Below, in pieces: positions 17,053-24,611 of a DNA stretch of 41,908 nt. The first letter of the stretch is position 1. Each line of letters opens with the position of its first letter. The DNA lies in contig CAZEJK010000016.1 of the NCBI GenBank assembly GCA_964512045.1, positions 1-41,908 of the forward strand, written 5' to 3'. The position numbers were made by a program, and so were the translations under genes. This DNA comes from CAZEJK01 sp964512045. GTDB lineage: Bacteria > Acidobacteriota > Thermoanaerobaculia > Thermoanaerobaculales > Sulfomarinibacteraceae. The notes under the pieces were generated by a model. The model was not told the origin of the DNA and searched no databases. It saw only the letters and a program-made list of their open reading frames with translations.

Positions 17053-17082
17053 TTGACACCTGTTGGTGCGGGGGCGTAGCAT
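17053..17082 (+). promoter_or_regulatory. Sigma-70-type promoter of aroF
   Basis: TTGACA (17053-17058), 18-bp spacer, TAGCAT (17077-17082). It lies 21 nt upstream of the aroF ATG, leaving a short leader that holds a TGGAG Shine-Dalgarno site. This is the best match to the housekeeping consensus in the window. Confidence 0.6.
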
Positions 17083-17103
17083 CCGAGCGCTTTGGAGTAG
17101 TGG

Positions 17104-17922
17104 ATGGAGCAGGTTTCCCCGAGCCGTGTGCAGGTTGGCAGCGTCGTTTTTGGCGGTGATGGCGTCGTGCCGATGGCCGGTCCGTGTGCCATCGAGTCCG
17201 AGGAGCAGATCCTGGCGGTTGCCGAGGCTGCGGCCGGGATGGGTGTGCCGGTTCTGCGTGGCGGCGCATTCAAGACGAGGACGATGCCGACGTCGTTCCG
17301 TGGGCTGGGGCTGGACGGGCTCCGCTTTCTGCGTGCCGCCGCCGACTCCCATGGGCTCCTGACCGTCTCCGAGGTCCTCTCTCCGAGCGATCTCGAGGCG
17401 GCGTTGCCGTACATCGATATCGTCCAGGTGGGGACGCGCAACATGCAGAACGTGCCGTTGCTCCGGGAGCTCGGCCAGGCGCAGGTGCCGGTGCTGCTGA
17501 AACGAGGTTTCGGCGCAACCATCGACGAGTGGCTGCACGCCGCGGGCTACATCCGCAACGAGGGCAACGATCTGGTCATCCTGTGTGAGCGCGGCATCCG
17601 GACGTTCGAGACTGCGACGCGGTTCACGCTCGATATCGCAGCTGTGCCGCTGGCGCACGAGCGGCTCGGCTTGCCGGTGGTCGTGGATCCATCCCACCCG
17701 GCCGGGCATCGCAGACTGGTGCAGCCCCTTGCGCTGGCTTCAGTGGCTGCCGGGGCAGACGGATTGCTGATCGAGGCACATCCGGATCCCGATCACGCCC
17801 TGTCGGACGGATCTCAGCAGATCCCGTTCGCCGAGCTCGGTGCGCTGCTGGAGGCGGCCCGAAGGGTGGCGCGTGGCGTCGGCCGCTTCCTGGTCGGGGA
17901 TCCCTCTGCCGACGTTCCGTGA
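17104..17922 (+). CDS. aroF: 3-deoxy-7-phosphoheptulonate (DAHP) synthase, type I-beta
   Basis: 272 residues. It condenses phosphoenolpyruvate and erythrose 4-phosphate, the first step of the shikimate pathway, in the cytoplasm (EC 2.5.1.54). Signatures: MAGPCAIES with metal-binding Cys28, LRGGAFKTRT (usually KPRT), SFRGLGLDGL, VQVGTRNMQN, LLKRGFGATIDEWL, ILCERGIRTFE, VVDPSHPAGHR and the C-terminal IEAHPDPDHALSDGSQ. It is a bare catalytic barrel: no chorismate mutase or ferredoxin-like (ACT-like) regulatory domain precedes it, so it is probably not feedback-controlled through such a domain. The start is supported by TGGAG and a TTGACA/TAGCAT promoter. No other aro gene is adjacent, but a chorismatase-like protein is encoded about 4 kb downstream on the other strand. 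Confidence 0.94.
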   Translation: MEQVSPSRVQVGSVVFGGDGVVPMAGPCAIESEEQILAVAEAAAGMGVPVLRGGAFKTRTMPTSFRGLGLDGLRFLRAAADSHGLLTVSEVLSPSDLEAALPYIDIVQVGTRNMQNVPLLRELGQAQVPVLLKRGFGATIDEWLHAAGYIRNEGNDLVILCERGIRTFETATRFTLDIAAVPLAHERLGLPVVVDPSHPAGHRRLVQPLALASVAAGADGLLIEAHPDPDHALSDGSQQIPFAELGALLEAARRVARGVGRFLVGDPSADVP

Positions 17923-17990
17923 CATCCGTAGTGGTCGCGGTCATCTGTTTCCTTAAATCATTCGTTTCAAACAGGTTGCAGATCCTCCGA

Positions 17991-18011
17991 GGCTCCGGGA
18001 TGGACGGAGCC
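17991..18011. other. Stem-loop between aroF and the TPR/FG-GAP gene
   Basis: GGCTCCG, 7-base loop, CGGAGCC, with further partial pairing outside (CCTC/GAGG). No U tract follows, so it may be a weak terminator of aroF or a leader hairpin of the next gene, whose Shine-Dalgarno GGAGG is at about 18035. Confidence 0.3.
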
Positions 18012-18046
18012 CGAGGGGGCGTTGATTCTCTTGTGGAGGCAGCGGT

Positions 18047-21000
18047 ATGCATGTAAGACGACCTTCTCTCGTTCTGGGTGCTGTGTTGGTCATCTTCCCG
18101 CTCATCGTGGGGAACGGGGGGTGCACTGCTCTCGAACCGGCGGACGGGCTCGACGAGCAGACGGTGGCCACCGTCAACCGCGGCGTCGGCCTGATGGGCT
18201 CGTTCGACTACGATGCCGCCCGCGAGGTGTTCGCAGCTTTAGTCGAGCAGCATCCCGACCATCCTGATCTGCTGCTGAACCTGGCCATCGCCACCTTGAA
18301 CCGCCAGAAGGAGGGTGACGAGAAGGCGGCATTGGACCTGCTGGCGCGCGCGTTGGAGGTCGATCCAGACCATGTCCGCGCGCGCTACACCCAGGGGGTG
18401 ATCGAGCTTTTCCTGGGCCGTGGTGAGGCCGCGTTGGAGGACTTCGAGGCAGTGCTCGAGGCTCGTCCGGAGAGTGCCGACGCCGCCTACTTCATGGGTC
18501 AGTGTCTGATGCAGCTCGACCGCCCGGGGGAGGCGGTGTCGTGGTACGAGCGGGCGATCGACAACGACCCGTACCTGCGCAGCGCGTACTATCGCGGCTT
18601 CCAGGCCCTGCAGCGGATGCGCGAGCGCGATCGGGCGATGGACCTGCTGTCGACCTTCCAGAAGCTGGCGGACAACCCGCGAGCGAGGCTGGTCGAGTTC
18701 AAGTACACGAAGATGGGGCGCCTCGCCGAGGTGGTGACCATCGACCGGCCGGCCGCGGCGCCGGTGACGCCCGTTGCCGGTGCGCCGTTCGTCGAGCCGG
18801 CGACGATGCTCGGTGCGGCGACGGTGGTTTCGGCCGCCTCGGTCTCGGTGGCGGATGTCACCGGCGACGGCATGGTGGACCTGTTCGCCGCCGGCGGTCT
18901 GCCGGGTGGTGGCAACGCTGTGGTCGTCCAGCAGACGAATGGAGCGATGGCGCTGGACGAGGACCATCCGCTGGCGCAGCTCCCCGGTGTCCGTGCCGCC
19001 CTCTGGGGAGATCTCGACAACGACGGCTTCACCGACGTGTACCTGTGCCGCGACGGAGAGAACCGCCTCCTGCTCGGTCGCGGCGAGGGCCGCTGGGAGG
19101 ATGTCACCGAGGCCTCTGGCGCCGGCGGTGGAGAGCGTGACACCGTCGACGGCGCGCTGGTGGATGCGGACCATGACGGCGACCTCGATGTCTTCCTGGT
19201 CAACGCCGACGGCGACGACGAGCTGCTGAACAACAACCGTGACGGGACCTTCCGTCCGCTGGCTGCGGATCACGGCCTGACCGGTGACGGACGGGGCTCG
19301 CGGTCGGTCCTTTTCGCGGATCTCGATCATGACCGTGACGCCGACATCGTGGTGCTCCACGACGAGCCGCCCCATGCCGTCTACGAGAACCTCCTGCTGT
19401 GGGAGTACCGGCCGGCTGCCGGGCTCGAGGCGTTTCAGGCGCGCGAGCTGACGGCCGTCGTGGCCGGCGACGGGGACGTGGACGGTCGTGCGGAGCTGTA
19501 CGCTGCCGAGCGCGATGGCGTCATCCGACGCTGGACGCGGCAGGGCGACGCGTGGCGCGATGAGCAGCTCGCCGCGGTCGATGCGCCGGTCACCGGGCTG
19601 AGCCTGACCGATGTCAACGGCGATGGCGATCTCGATCTCGTGGTCGTGGCGCCGCGTCGATGGAGCGTGCTCCATGCCACCTCCGGCGAGGTGCTGTACG
19701 GGTCCGGCCAGCTCCAGCAGGGCTCGGAGATCGCGGGCTGGGCCCTCGTGCTTCGCGACCCGTCGGATGGTCCCGAGATGGTCGTGTGGCCGTCCGAAGG
19801 CGCCCCGCAGATCTGGGCGGCAGGGCCCGGCAGAGCCGGGTTCCTCGCCGTTGCGCTGTCCGGCGCCGAGGACGTGGGACAGTCCATGCGATCGAACGCC
19901 TCGGGGATCGGTGCGGGGCTGGCCGTTCGCGTCGGATCCCGGTGGACCGCCGTCGACACGCTGTCCCATCGTGCTGCGCCCGGTCAGGATCTACAGCCCG
20001 TGGCCGTGGGTCTCGGCGGAGCGCCCTCGGCGGACTTCATCGCCATCGACTGGTCGGACGGTGTGTTCCAGACGGAGCTCGCTCTGCAGGCCGGAACGGT
20101 GCACCGCGTGACCGAGACCCAGCGGCAGCTCTCCAGCTGCCCCGTTCTGTTCGCCTGGGACGGGGAGGGGTATGCGTTCGTGAGCGACATTCTCGGCGTC
20201 GGCGGCATCGGGTACGCCCTCGGACCTCCTGGCGAGTACGGCACGCCGCGACCGTGGGAGCGTCTGCTGCTTCCCGATGGCGTGCCGGTCCCGCGAGACG
20301 GGCGTCTGTCGCTGAAGGTGGCCGAGCCGATGGAGGAGGTGGCGTACCTCGACTCCGCACGTCTCGTGGCGTACGACCTGCCTCCCGGCTGGTCGATGAC
20401 GATCGATGAGCGGATGGGGATCTCACCGCCAGAGCCCACCGGCGAGCCGGTGTTCTACCGGACATCGGTGCAGCCGGTCATGGCCCGTAACGAGCGGGGG
20501 ATGGATGTGACCGGGACGGTGCTCAACGCCGACCAGGTGGCAGCACCGGTGGGCGAGCTGGACCATCGGTTCATCGGGCGGCTGGCCGGTGAGCACGTCC
20601 TGACCCTGCGCTTTGCCGAGCCGCTGGATCAGCTCGGTGATCGTCTGGTTCTGGTGGCTGATGGATGGGTTGAGTACCCCTACTCGCAGACCAACTTCGC
20701 CGCCTGGCAGGCCGGCGCGACGTACGAGGCGCCGAGCGTGGAGGCGCGAGGGGCCGATGGTGTGTGGCGCGAGGTGTGGTCACAGATGGGCTACCCCGCA
20801 GGGATGCCGCGGCAGATGTCGGCGCCACTCCCGGAGCTGCCCGCGGGAGCACGGGAGCTGCGGCTGCGCACGAACCAGGAGGTGTACTGGGATCGGATCG
20901 CCGTGGCCGTGGCCGAGCCGTGCCCTCAGGCCCGTCGGCTGGAGCTGCCGTTGCTGTCCGCCGAGCTGGCTCGCGGCGGGTTCGCGAGACGCACGACCGG

Positions 21001-21364
21001 TCCGCAGCGGTTGCCACACTACGATGACGACCGTCGGCTGCCGGTGTGGGACACCCGCATCCCCGCGGGCTGGTACACGGCCACCGGCCCGGTGACCGAG
21101 CTGGTCGCTTCTGTCGATGATGCGGTGGCGATCATCGGACCCGGTGAGGAGGTGCGGCTGGATTTCGCGGCGCCGGAGGCGCAGCCGCCATCCGGCTGGA
21201 CGCGGAGGCTCGTGCTCGAGAGCGAGGGGTGGTGCAAGGACGTCGACCTGTTCACCAGGGACGGTGATACGGTCGGGCCGCTGCCGCATCGTCGTGCTGA
21301 CACCAGTCTGCGCGACCGACTGCATGAGCGGTACAACACCCGCTACCTCGACGGGCGAGAGTAG
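18047..21364 (+). CDS. Exported TPR - FG-GAP/VCBS - ASPIC/UnbV protein (CRTAC1-type)
   Basis: 1105 residues. The ATG follows GTGGAGG (7-nt spacing). A hydrophobic N-terminus ends at Cys26 (VGNGGC), a possible but imperfect lipidation site. Residues of about 38-220 are tetratricopeptide repeats (FDYDAAREVFAALVEQHPDHP; ALEVDPDHVRARYTQG; WYERAIDNDPYLRSAYY). About 260-580 are FG-GAP/VCBS units with calcium-type loops (DVTGDGMVDL, DLDNDGFTDV, DADHDGDLDV, DVNGDGDLDL). An ASPIC/UnbV-like domain lies near 625-690 (GAGLAVRVGSRW and IDWSDGVFQTE). The final 400 residues (LFAWDGEGYAFVSDILGVGG; NQEVYWDRIAVAV) form an extra beta-rich domain found with this architecture. Its role is unknown; TPRs suggest protein binding and the propeller an extracellular location. 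It starts well downstream of aroF, so co-transcription is uncertain. Confidence 0.85.
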   Translation: MHVRRPSLVLGAVLVIFPLIVGNGGCTALEPADGLDEQTVATVNRGVGLMGSFDYDAAREVFAALVEQHPDHPDLLLNLAIATLNRQKEGDEKAALDLLARALEVDPDHVRARYTQGVIELFLGRGEAALEDFEAVLEARPESADAAYFMGQCLMQLDRPGEAVSWYERAIDNDPYLRSAYYRGFQALQRMRERDRAMDLLSTFQKLADNPRARLVEFKYTKMGRLAEVVTIDRPAAAPVTPVAGAPFVEPATMLGAATVVSAASVSVADVTGDGMVDLFAAGGLPGGGNAVVVQQTNGAMALDEDHPLAQLPGVRAALWGDLDNDGFTDVYLCRDGENRLLLGRGEGRWEDVTEASGAGGGERDTVDGALVDADHDGDLDVFLVNADGDDELLNNNRDGTFRPLAADHGLTGDGRGSRSVLFADLDHDRDADIVVLHDEPPHAVYENLLLWEYRPAAGLEAFQARELTAVVAGDGDVDGRAELYAAERDGVIRRWTRQGDAWRDEQLAAVDAPVTGLSLTDVNGDGDLDLVVVAPRRWSVLHATSGEVLYGSGQLQQGSEIAGWALVLRDPSDGPEMVVWPSEGAPQIWAAGPGRAGFLAVALSGAEDVGQSMRSNASGIGAGLAVRVGSRWTAVDTLSHRAAPGQDLQPVAVGLGGAPSADFIAIDWSDGVFQTELALQAGTVHRVTETQRQLSSCPVLFAWDGEGYAFVSDILGVGGIGYALGPPGEYGTPRPWERLLLPDGVPVPRDGRLSLKVAEPMEEVAYLDSARLVAYDLPPGWSMTIDERMGISPPEPTGEPVFYRTSVQPVMARNERGMDVTGTVLNADQVAAPVGELDHRFIGRLAGEHVLTLRFAEPLDQLGDRLVLVADGWVEYPYSQTNFAAWQAGATYEAPSVEARGADGVWREVWSQMGYPAGMPRQMSAPLPELPAGARELRLRTNQEVYWDRIAVAVAEPCPQARRLELPLLSAELARGGFARRTTGPQRLPHYDDDRRLPVWDTRIPAGWYTATGPVTELVASVDDAVAIIGPGEEVRLDFAAPEAQPPSGWTRRLVLESEGWCKDVDLFTRDGDTVGPLPHRRADTSLRDRLHERYNTRYLDGRE

Positions 21365-21383
21365 AGGCCCGGTGGAGCAACAG

Positions 21384-21482
21384 GCCCACCCATCCCCCAG
21401 CCCGCGAGACGCAGGCTTCCACAGTTGAAGCCGTCGCGATCCACTTGTGGCGGCCCGCGTCTCGCGGGCCGGGAGGGTGGGC
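21384..21482. repeat. Large intergenic palindromic repeat, copy 1
   Basis: Two arms of about 40 bases pair across a 20-base spacer. Left arm core CCCGCGAGACGCAGGC then TTCCACAG; right arm core TTGTGGCGGCCCGCG then TCTCGCGGGCC. Each arm also contains its own small hairpin, so a cruciform or long RNA hairpin is possible. It fills the convergent gap between two stop codons, where it could act as a terminator or a REP-like element. A close relative is at 33151-33248 and half copies are near 41540 and 41783. Confidence 0.75.
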
Positions 21483-21605
21483 GATGACCTGCTCGGCCCT
21501 GGTGCCGATCCTGGCCCCGGAATCCGGTAGCCCAGCCGCCCATCGTGGCGACGCCGGGGCATCGCCGGCAAGAACCGCTCAGATGAGGTCGGGTGTTTCC
21601 TGGGT

Positions 21606-22823
21606 CTACTCCCGGGCGTGTGCGCTGGGAAGAAGCGCCGTCGCGTCGAGCTCGAACAGGAGCTCCGGGCGGCAGACGTCTGCGATGGTGCAGAGGATCG
21701 GTAGGTGGTCGAGACCGCGGTCTGTGAGGATCCTCCGGAACGCGGGAACGTCTGCAGGACGTTTGACGAACGCCGTGGCCTGACAGATGTCTGCAAGGCC
21801 GGCGCCGGCGGTGCCGAGCAGGGCCGCCACGGTGTCCAGCGTCGTCTCCGTCTGTCCTTCGAAGTCCCCGTCGTGGGTGGACCGGCCGGCGTCGTCGATG
21901 GAGGCGGTTCCGGAGACCAGCAGCAGGCGACTGGGGCCGATGGTGACGGAGAGGCCGCGCGAGAACGCCGATCCGTACTCCGGCGCCTCGTTCTGCTGCG
22001 GGTTGGCGAGGCGCTCGACGGCGAACCGGGTGCCGGGCGTGCCGCGGACGGCGAGCAGGTCGAGCACGGTCGAGCGGCCGTGCAGCCCGACGCCGGAGAT
22101 GCCGGTGCTGGCGGGGATGATGGTGCTTCCATCGCGCATGAGCCCGAGGGTGTCGAACGCCCGGTTGCGGGCCCGGTTGAAGCCGTCGTACCAGGACAGA
22201 ATGTCGCGCAGGTAGAACCACGTGCGCTGGATCTCGGTGACGCTCCAGCCACTCGATGTGAGGAGCTGGCCGGCGTGGTGGAGCACCTGCTCGGCCTCGT
22301 CCTCGGGCGACAGGTCGTCGCCTGCCGCTGGCAGCGAGCGCACCAGGTCCGACAGTGCGAGGTAGCGACCGTGCGCGCCCTCGACCTCGATGCCGGTGAC
22401 CGTGCCATCAACCTCGACCATCCGCGGCACGGCGCCCGTCGCAGGTCTGGCCGTGATCAGGTGCACGCCGGCGAGCCCGGGACCCGAGCACGGGCGCCCC
22501 TCGATCACCGTCGGCTCGCGCCATGCTGCGCCGACCGCCTCCTGCACGACCCGCGCACGCGCCTCCAGTGCCGATTGCAGGGCAGGCAGGGAAACGAACA
22601 CCTTCTCGAGCAGGACGACCTCGCCGCGACTGGCGAGCTGCTCGGCCAGCGTGGCGTACACCCGTCCGACAGCCTCCCTCTCCACCTGGCCGTCTGCCTC
22701 CGGTTGCCAGGTGTACAGGCCGAGCTCGTGCTCGTCGCCGGTGGACAGCAGCGTTCCTGCGGCCTCGATCTCGAGCGTGGACAGATGACAGGATGGGCTG
22801 CGAAAAGGAGTACCGTCGCTCAC
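21606..22823 (-). CDS. Chorismatase-like protein (FkbO/Hyg5/XanB2-type, RidA-like fold)
   Basis: 405 residues. Proteins of this family hydrolyse or rearrange chorismate to dihydroxycyclohexadiene carboxylate or hydroxybenzoates. Features seen: TSSGWSVTEIQRTWFYLRDI, then WYDGFNRARNRAF, PASTGISGVGL, the ERLANPQQNEAPEYGSAFSR block, SGTASID, and a C-terminal RidA-like half (TLDTVAALLGTAGAGLADICQ; DVCRPELLFELDA with the usual Glu). The TWFYLRDI/FNxxRN/PASTGI combination is what points to chorismatases rather than simple RidA proteins. The GTG at 22823 has no Shine-Dalgarno; a promoter (TTGCGG, 17 bp, TACCAT) ends 8 nt before it. aroF nearby fits a chorismate theme, though the genes are not in one operon. 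A generic RidA-fold protein is the alternative. Confidence 0.7.
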   Translation of the reverse strand: MSDGTPFRSPSCHLSTLEIEAAGTLLSTGDEHELGLYTWQPEADGQVEREAVGRVYATLAEQLASRGEVVLLEKVFVSLPALQSALEARARVVQEAVGAAWREPTVIEGRPCSGPGLAGVHLITARPATGAVPRMVEVDGTVTGIEVEGAHGRYLALSDLVRSLPAAGDDLSPEDEAEQVLHHAGQLLTSSGWSVTEIQRTWFYLRDILSWYDGFNRARNRAFDTLGLMRDGSTIIPASTGISGVGLHGRSTVLDLLAVRGTPGTRFAVERLANPQQNEAPEYGSAFSRGLSVTIGPSRLLLVSGTASIDDAGRSTHDGDFEGQTETTLDTVAALLGTAGAGLADICQATAFVKRPADVPAFRRILTDRGLDHLPILCTIADVCRPELLFELDATALLPSAHARE

Positions 22824-22831
22824 GGCTGAGG

Positions 22832-22860
22832 ATGGTACCCCGTGCCGCAGGTCACCGCAA
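22832..22860 (-). promoter_or_regulatory. Promoter of the chorismatase-like gene, leaderless
   Basis: Minus strand: -35 TTGCGG (22855-22860), 17-bp spacer, -10 TACCAT (22832-22837), 8 nt before the GTG start codon. No Shine-Dalgarno lies between. Confidence 0.45.
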
Positions 22861-22863
22861 TTC

Positions 22864-22878
22864 TGCGACGCTGTCGCA
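22864..22878. promoter_or_regulatory. Operator-like dyad between divergent genes
   Basis: TGCGAC, 3-base spacer GCT, GTCGCA: a perfect 6+6 inverted repeat. It lies just upstream of where a -35 would sit for the rightward operon (its -10 candidate is at 22905) and abuts the -35 of the leftward chorismatase-like gene. It could bind a dimeric regulator of one or both; the regulator is not identifiable. Confidence 0.35.
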
Positions 22879-22904
22879 CAAAATGTCGTGGCTCAGTCAC
22901 CTGC

Positions 22905-22910
22905 TATCAT
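22905..22910 (+). promoter_or_regulatory. -10 candidate of the seven-gene exported-protein operon
   Basis: TATCAT 18 nt before the ATG at 22929, with a GAGGAG Shine-Dalgarno between. No convincing -35 at 17 bp (AATGTC), which would fit an activator bound at the dyad 22864-22878. Confidence 0.4.
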
Positions 22911-22928
22911 CGCGGCTGAGGAGTTGCG

Positions 22929-24611
22929 ATGCTGCGAAGGGAACGTTCAACGCGGTGCTCGAGATGGCTGACAGGACGAGGGATCGTCGCGGTGCTCGGG
23001 GCGCTGCTCGTGCCCGGGGCCGGGTCGATAGGCGCCGCGGAGCCAGCGACGGACGGTCAGGTGCACATCGACGTTCAGTGGCCGATGGTGGTGACGCAGG
23101 AGCCAGCGAGCGGCTCGAACGACGGCGCCGGACACTGCGCGGGCTGCCGGATCGTGCTCGTGACACCGGACGGCGCCGTGGTCAATCTGACCGAGAGGTT
23201 CGCGTCGGCGTGCGATCCCGCGGTGGCGTACGACGGCTCGGCGCTGCTGTTCGCCGGTCAGCGGGCCGCCGGAGATCCGTGGAGCATCTACGAGCTGGAC
23301 CTGAGCTCCGACACCCGGCGGGTGGTCCAGCTGACCGAGGATCTCGGGGACTGTACGGAGCCGCTGTACCTGGCGCGGGCGTCCGTGACTCCCCCGGACT
23401 TCGAGGACCGGGTGCGCTGGATCACGTTTGTGAGCACGGCGGCGGGCGAGCTTCGGACAGACGGCACGAAGATCCCGTCGCTGTACGCGATGAGCCGTGA
23501 GCCGGTGACTGGACGCGGGACGGTGCTGTGGCGCACGACGTACAACCTCGGCGGAGACCGCTCGCCGACGGTGATGGCCGATGGCCGGATCCTGTTCGCC
23601 AGCTCGCAATGGGATCGGGACGCGCTGCTGACGATCACCTGGGCGGGCGATAACCCGAACCCGTTCTATGGGACGTACGGACCGGCGCCACCAGCGGCGA
23701 GCCAGCCGTGCGAGCTGGCTCACGAGCGCCTGGTGGTGTTCATCGAGCCGGACGAGAAGGCTGGCGATGGCGGTGGACGGCTGGTGCGGCTGTCCATGCG
23801 GCGACCGATGCACAGCCGAACGGTCCTCGGCGAGGCGGCGACAGGTCGGTACCGCACACCCCAGGCGCTGCCGGGTGGGGGCCTGGTGGCAGCGTACACC
23901 GACGGGTCGTCCAGCTACCGTGTCGTGACCGTGGACCCGGAGACCGGGGTCCGCACCGGCGTCCTGTTCGACGATCCGGAGTGGCACGATGTGGACGCGA
24001 TGGCGCTGGCGCCGCATGAAGAACCGATCGCCAGAATCCCGATGCTCGAGTTTGCCTCCGTCCTGGATATCCCGGGGTTCGAAGGGGCAGGCCAGCTCCA
24101 TTGCATGAGCGTGTACGACACCGATCGCGAGGAGCTGGCGGAGCTCGAGCGCGGCGAGGTGCGGTGGGCGCGTTTCATCGAGGGGCTGGCGGTGGGACCG
24201 GATGCGGCGGTCGCAGAGACCGAGGACGGGCAGTGGCCACCCCCCGGCGTCGCCACGCGGGTGCTCGGCGAGGCGCCTGTGGAGCCGGACGGCTCGTTCT
24301 TCGTCAACGCTCCGGGCAACGTGCCGTTCTACATCGAGCTGCTCGACGCCGACCACAACGTTCTGTCGACGATGCGCGCGTGGGCGTGGGTGCGCTCGGC
24401 GAGTCAGCGGGGGTGCGTGGGCTGCCACGCCGACCCGGAGCTGACGCCTCGCAACCGTGCAACGGACGCGCTGCTGAAGATGGCGCCGACCTCATTGGTG
24501 GCGCAGGACGGCGTGGATGTCGCTCGCGAGCCAGCCACGACGGAGCCGGCGGCGGAGATGGTTGCGGCGCACGAGCCAGCGGTCACTGGTGGACATGGAG
24601 GCGATCGATGA
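22929..24611 (+). CDS. Exported monohaem HzsA-like propeller protein
   Basis: 560 residues. The ATG has GAGGAG upstream. Signal peptide: GIVAVLGALLVPGAGSIGAAEP. The middle consists of propeller-like strands (GAVVNLTERFASACDPAVAYDGSALLFAGQ; SPTVMADGRILFASSQWD). Near the C-terminus the segment RVLGEAPVEPDGSFF, VPFYIELLDADHNVLSTMRAW and CVGCH (Cys496, Cys499, His500, one haem c) matches the middle region of hydrazine synthase alpha-subunit-like proteins, which are widespread outside anammox bacteria. The second haem domain of true HzsA is absent. An N-terminal CAGCR is not a haem site. It heads a chain of genes for exported propellers and cytochromes and overlaps the next gene by 4 bases (ATGA). 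A periplasmic electron-transfer or substrate-binding role is inferred. Confidence 0.72.
   Translation: MLRRERSTRCSRWLTGRGIVAVLGALLVPGAGSIGAAEPATDGQVHIDVQWPMVVTQEPASGSNDGAGHCAGCRIVLVTPDGAVVNLTERFASACDPAVAYDGSALLFAGQRAAGDPWSIYELDLSSDTRRVVQLTEDLGDCTEPLYLARASVTPPDFEDRVRWITFVSTAAGELRTDGTKIPSLYAMSREPVTGRGTVLWRTTYNLGGDRSPTVMADGRILFASSQWDRDALLTITWAGDNPNPFYGTYGPAPPAASQPCELAHERLVVFIEPDEKAGDGGGRLVRLSMRRPMHSRTVLGEAATGRYRTPQALPGGGLVAAYTDGSSSYRVVTVDPETGVRTGVLFDDPEWHDVDAMALAPHEEPIARIPMLEFASVLDIPGFEGAGQLHCMSVYDTDREELAELERGEVRWARFIEGLAVGPDAAVAETEDGQWPPPGVATRVLGEAPVEPDGSFFVNAPGNVPFYIELLDADHNVLSTMRAWAWVRSASQRGCVGCHADPELTPRNRATDALLKMAPTSLVAQDGVDVAREPATTEPAAEMVAAHEPAVTGGHGGDR

Noticed and set aside
15079..17709. 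Very long open frame on the minus strand, antisense or out of frame to the MBOAT gene
   Set aside because: High G+C keeps several frames open. The translation is Arg/Ala-rich without domains, whereas another frame gives a full MBOAT protein.
22929..24611. Hydrazine synthase and an anammox lifestyle
   Set aside because: Only the middle-domain pattern and one haem are present; the beta/gamma subunits and the second haem domain are missing, and HzsA-like proteins are common in non-anammox bacteria.
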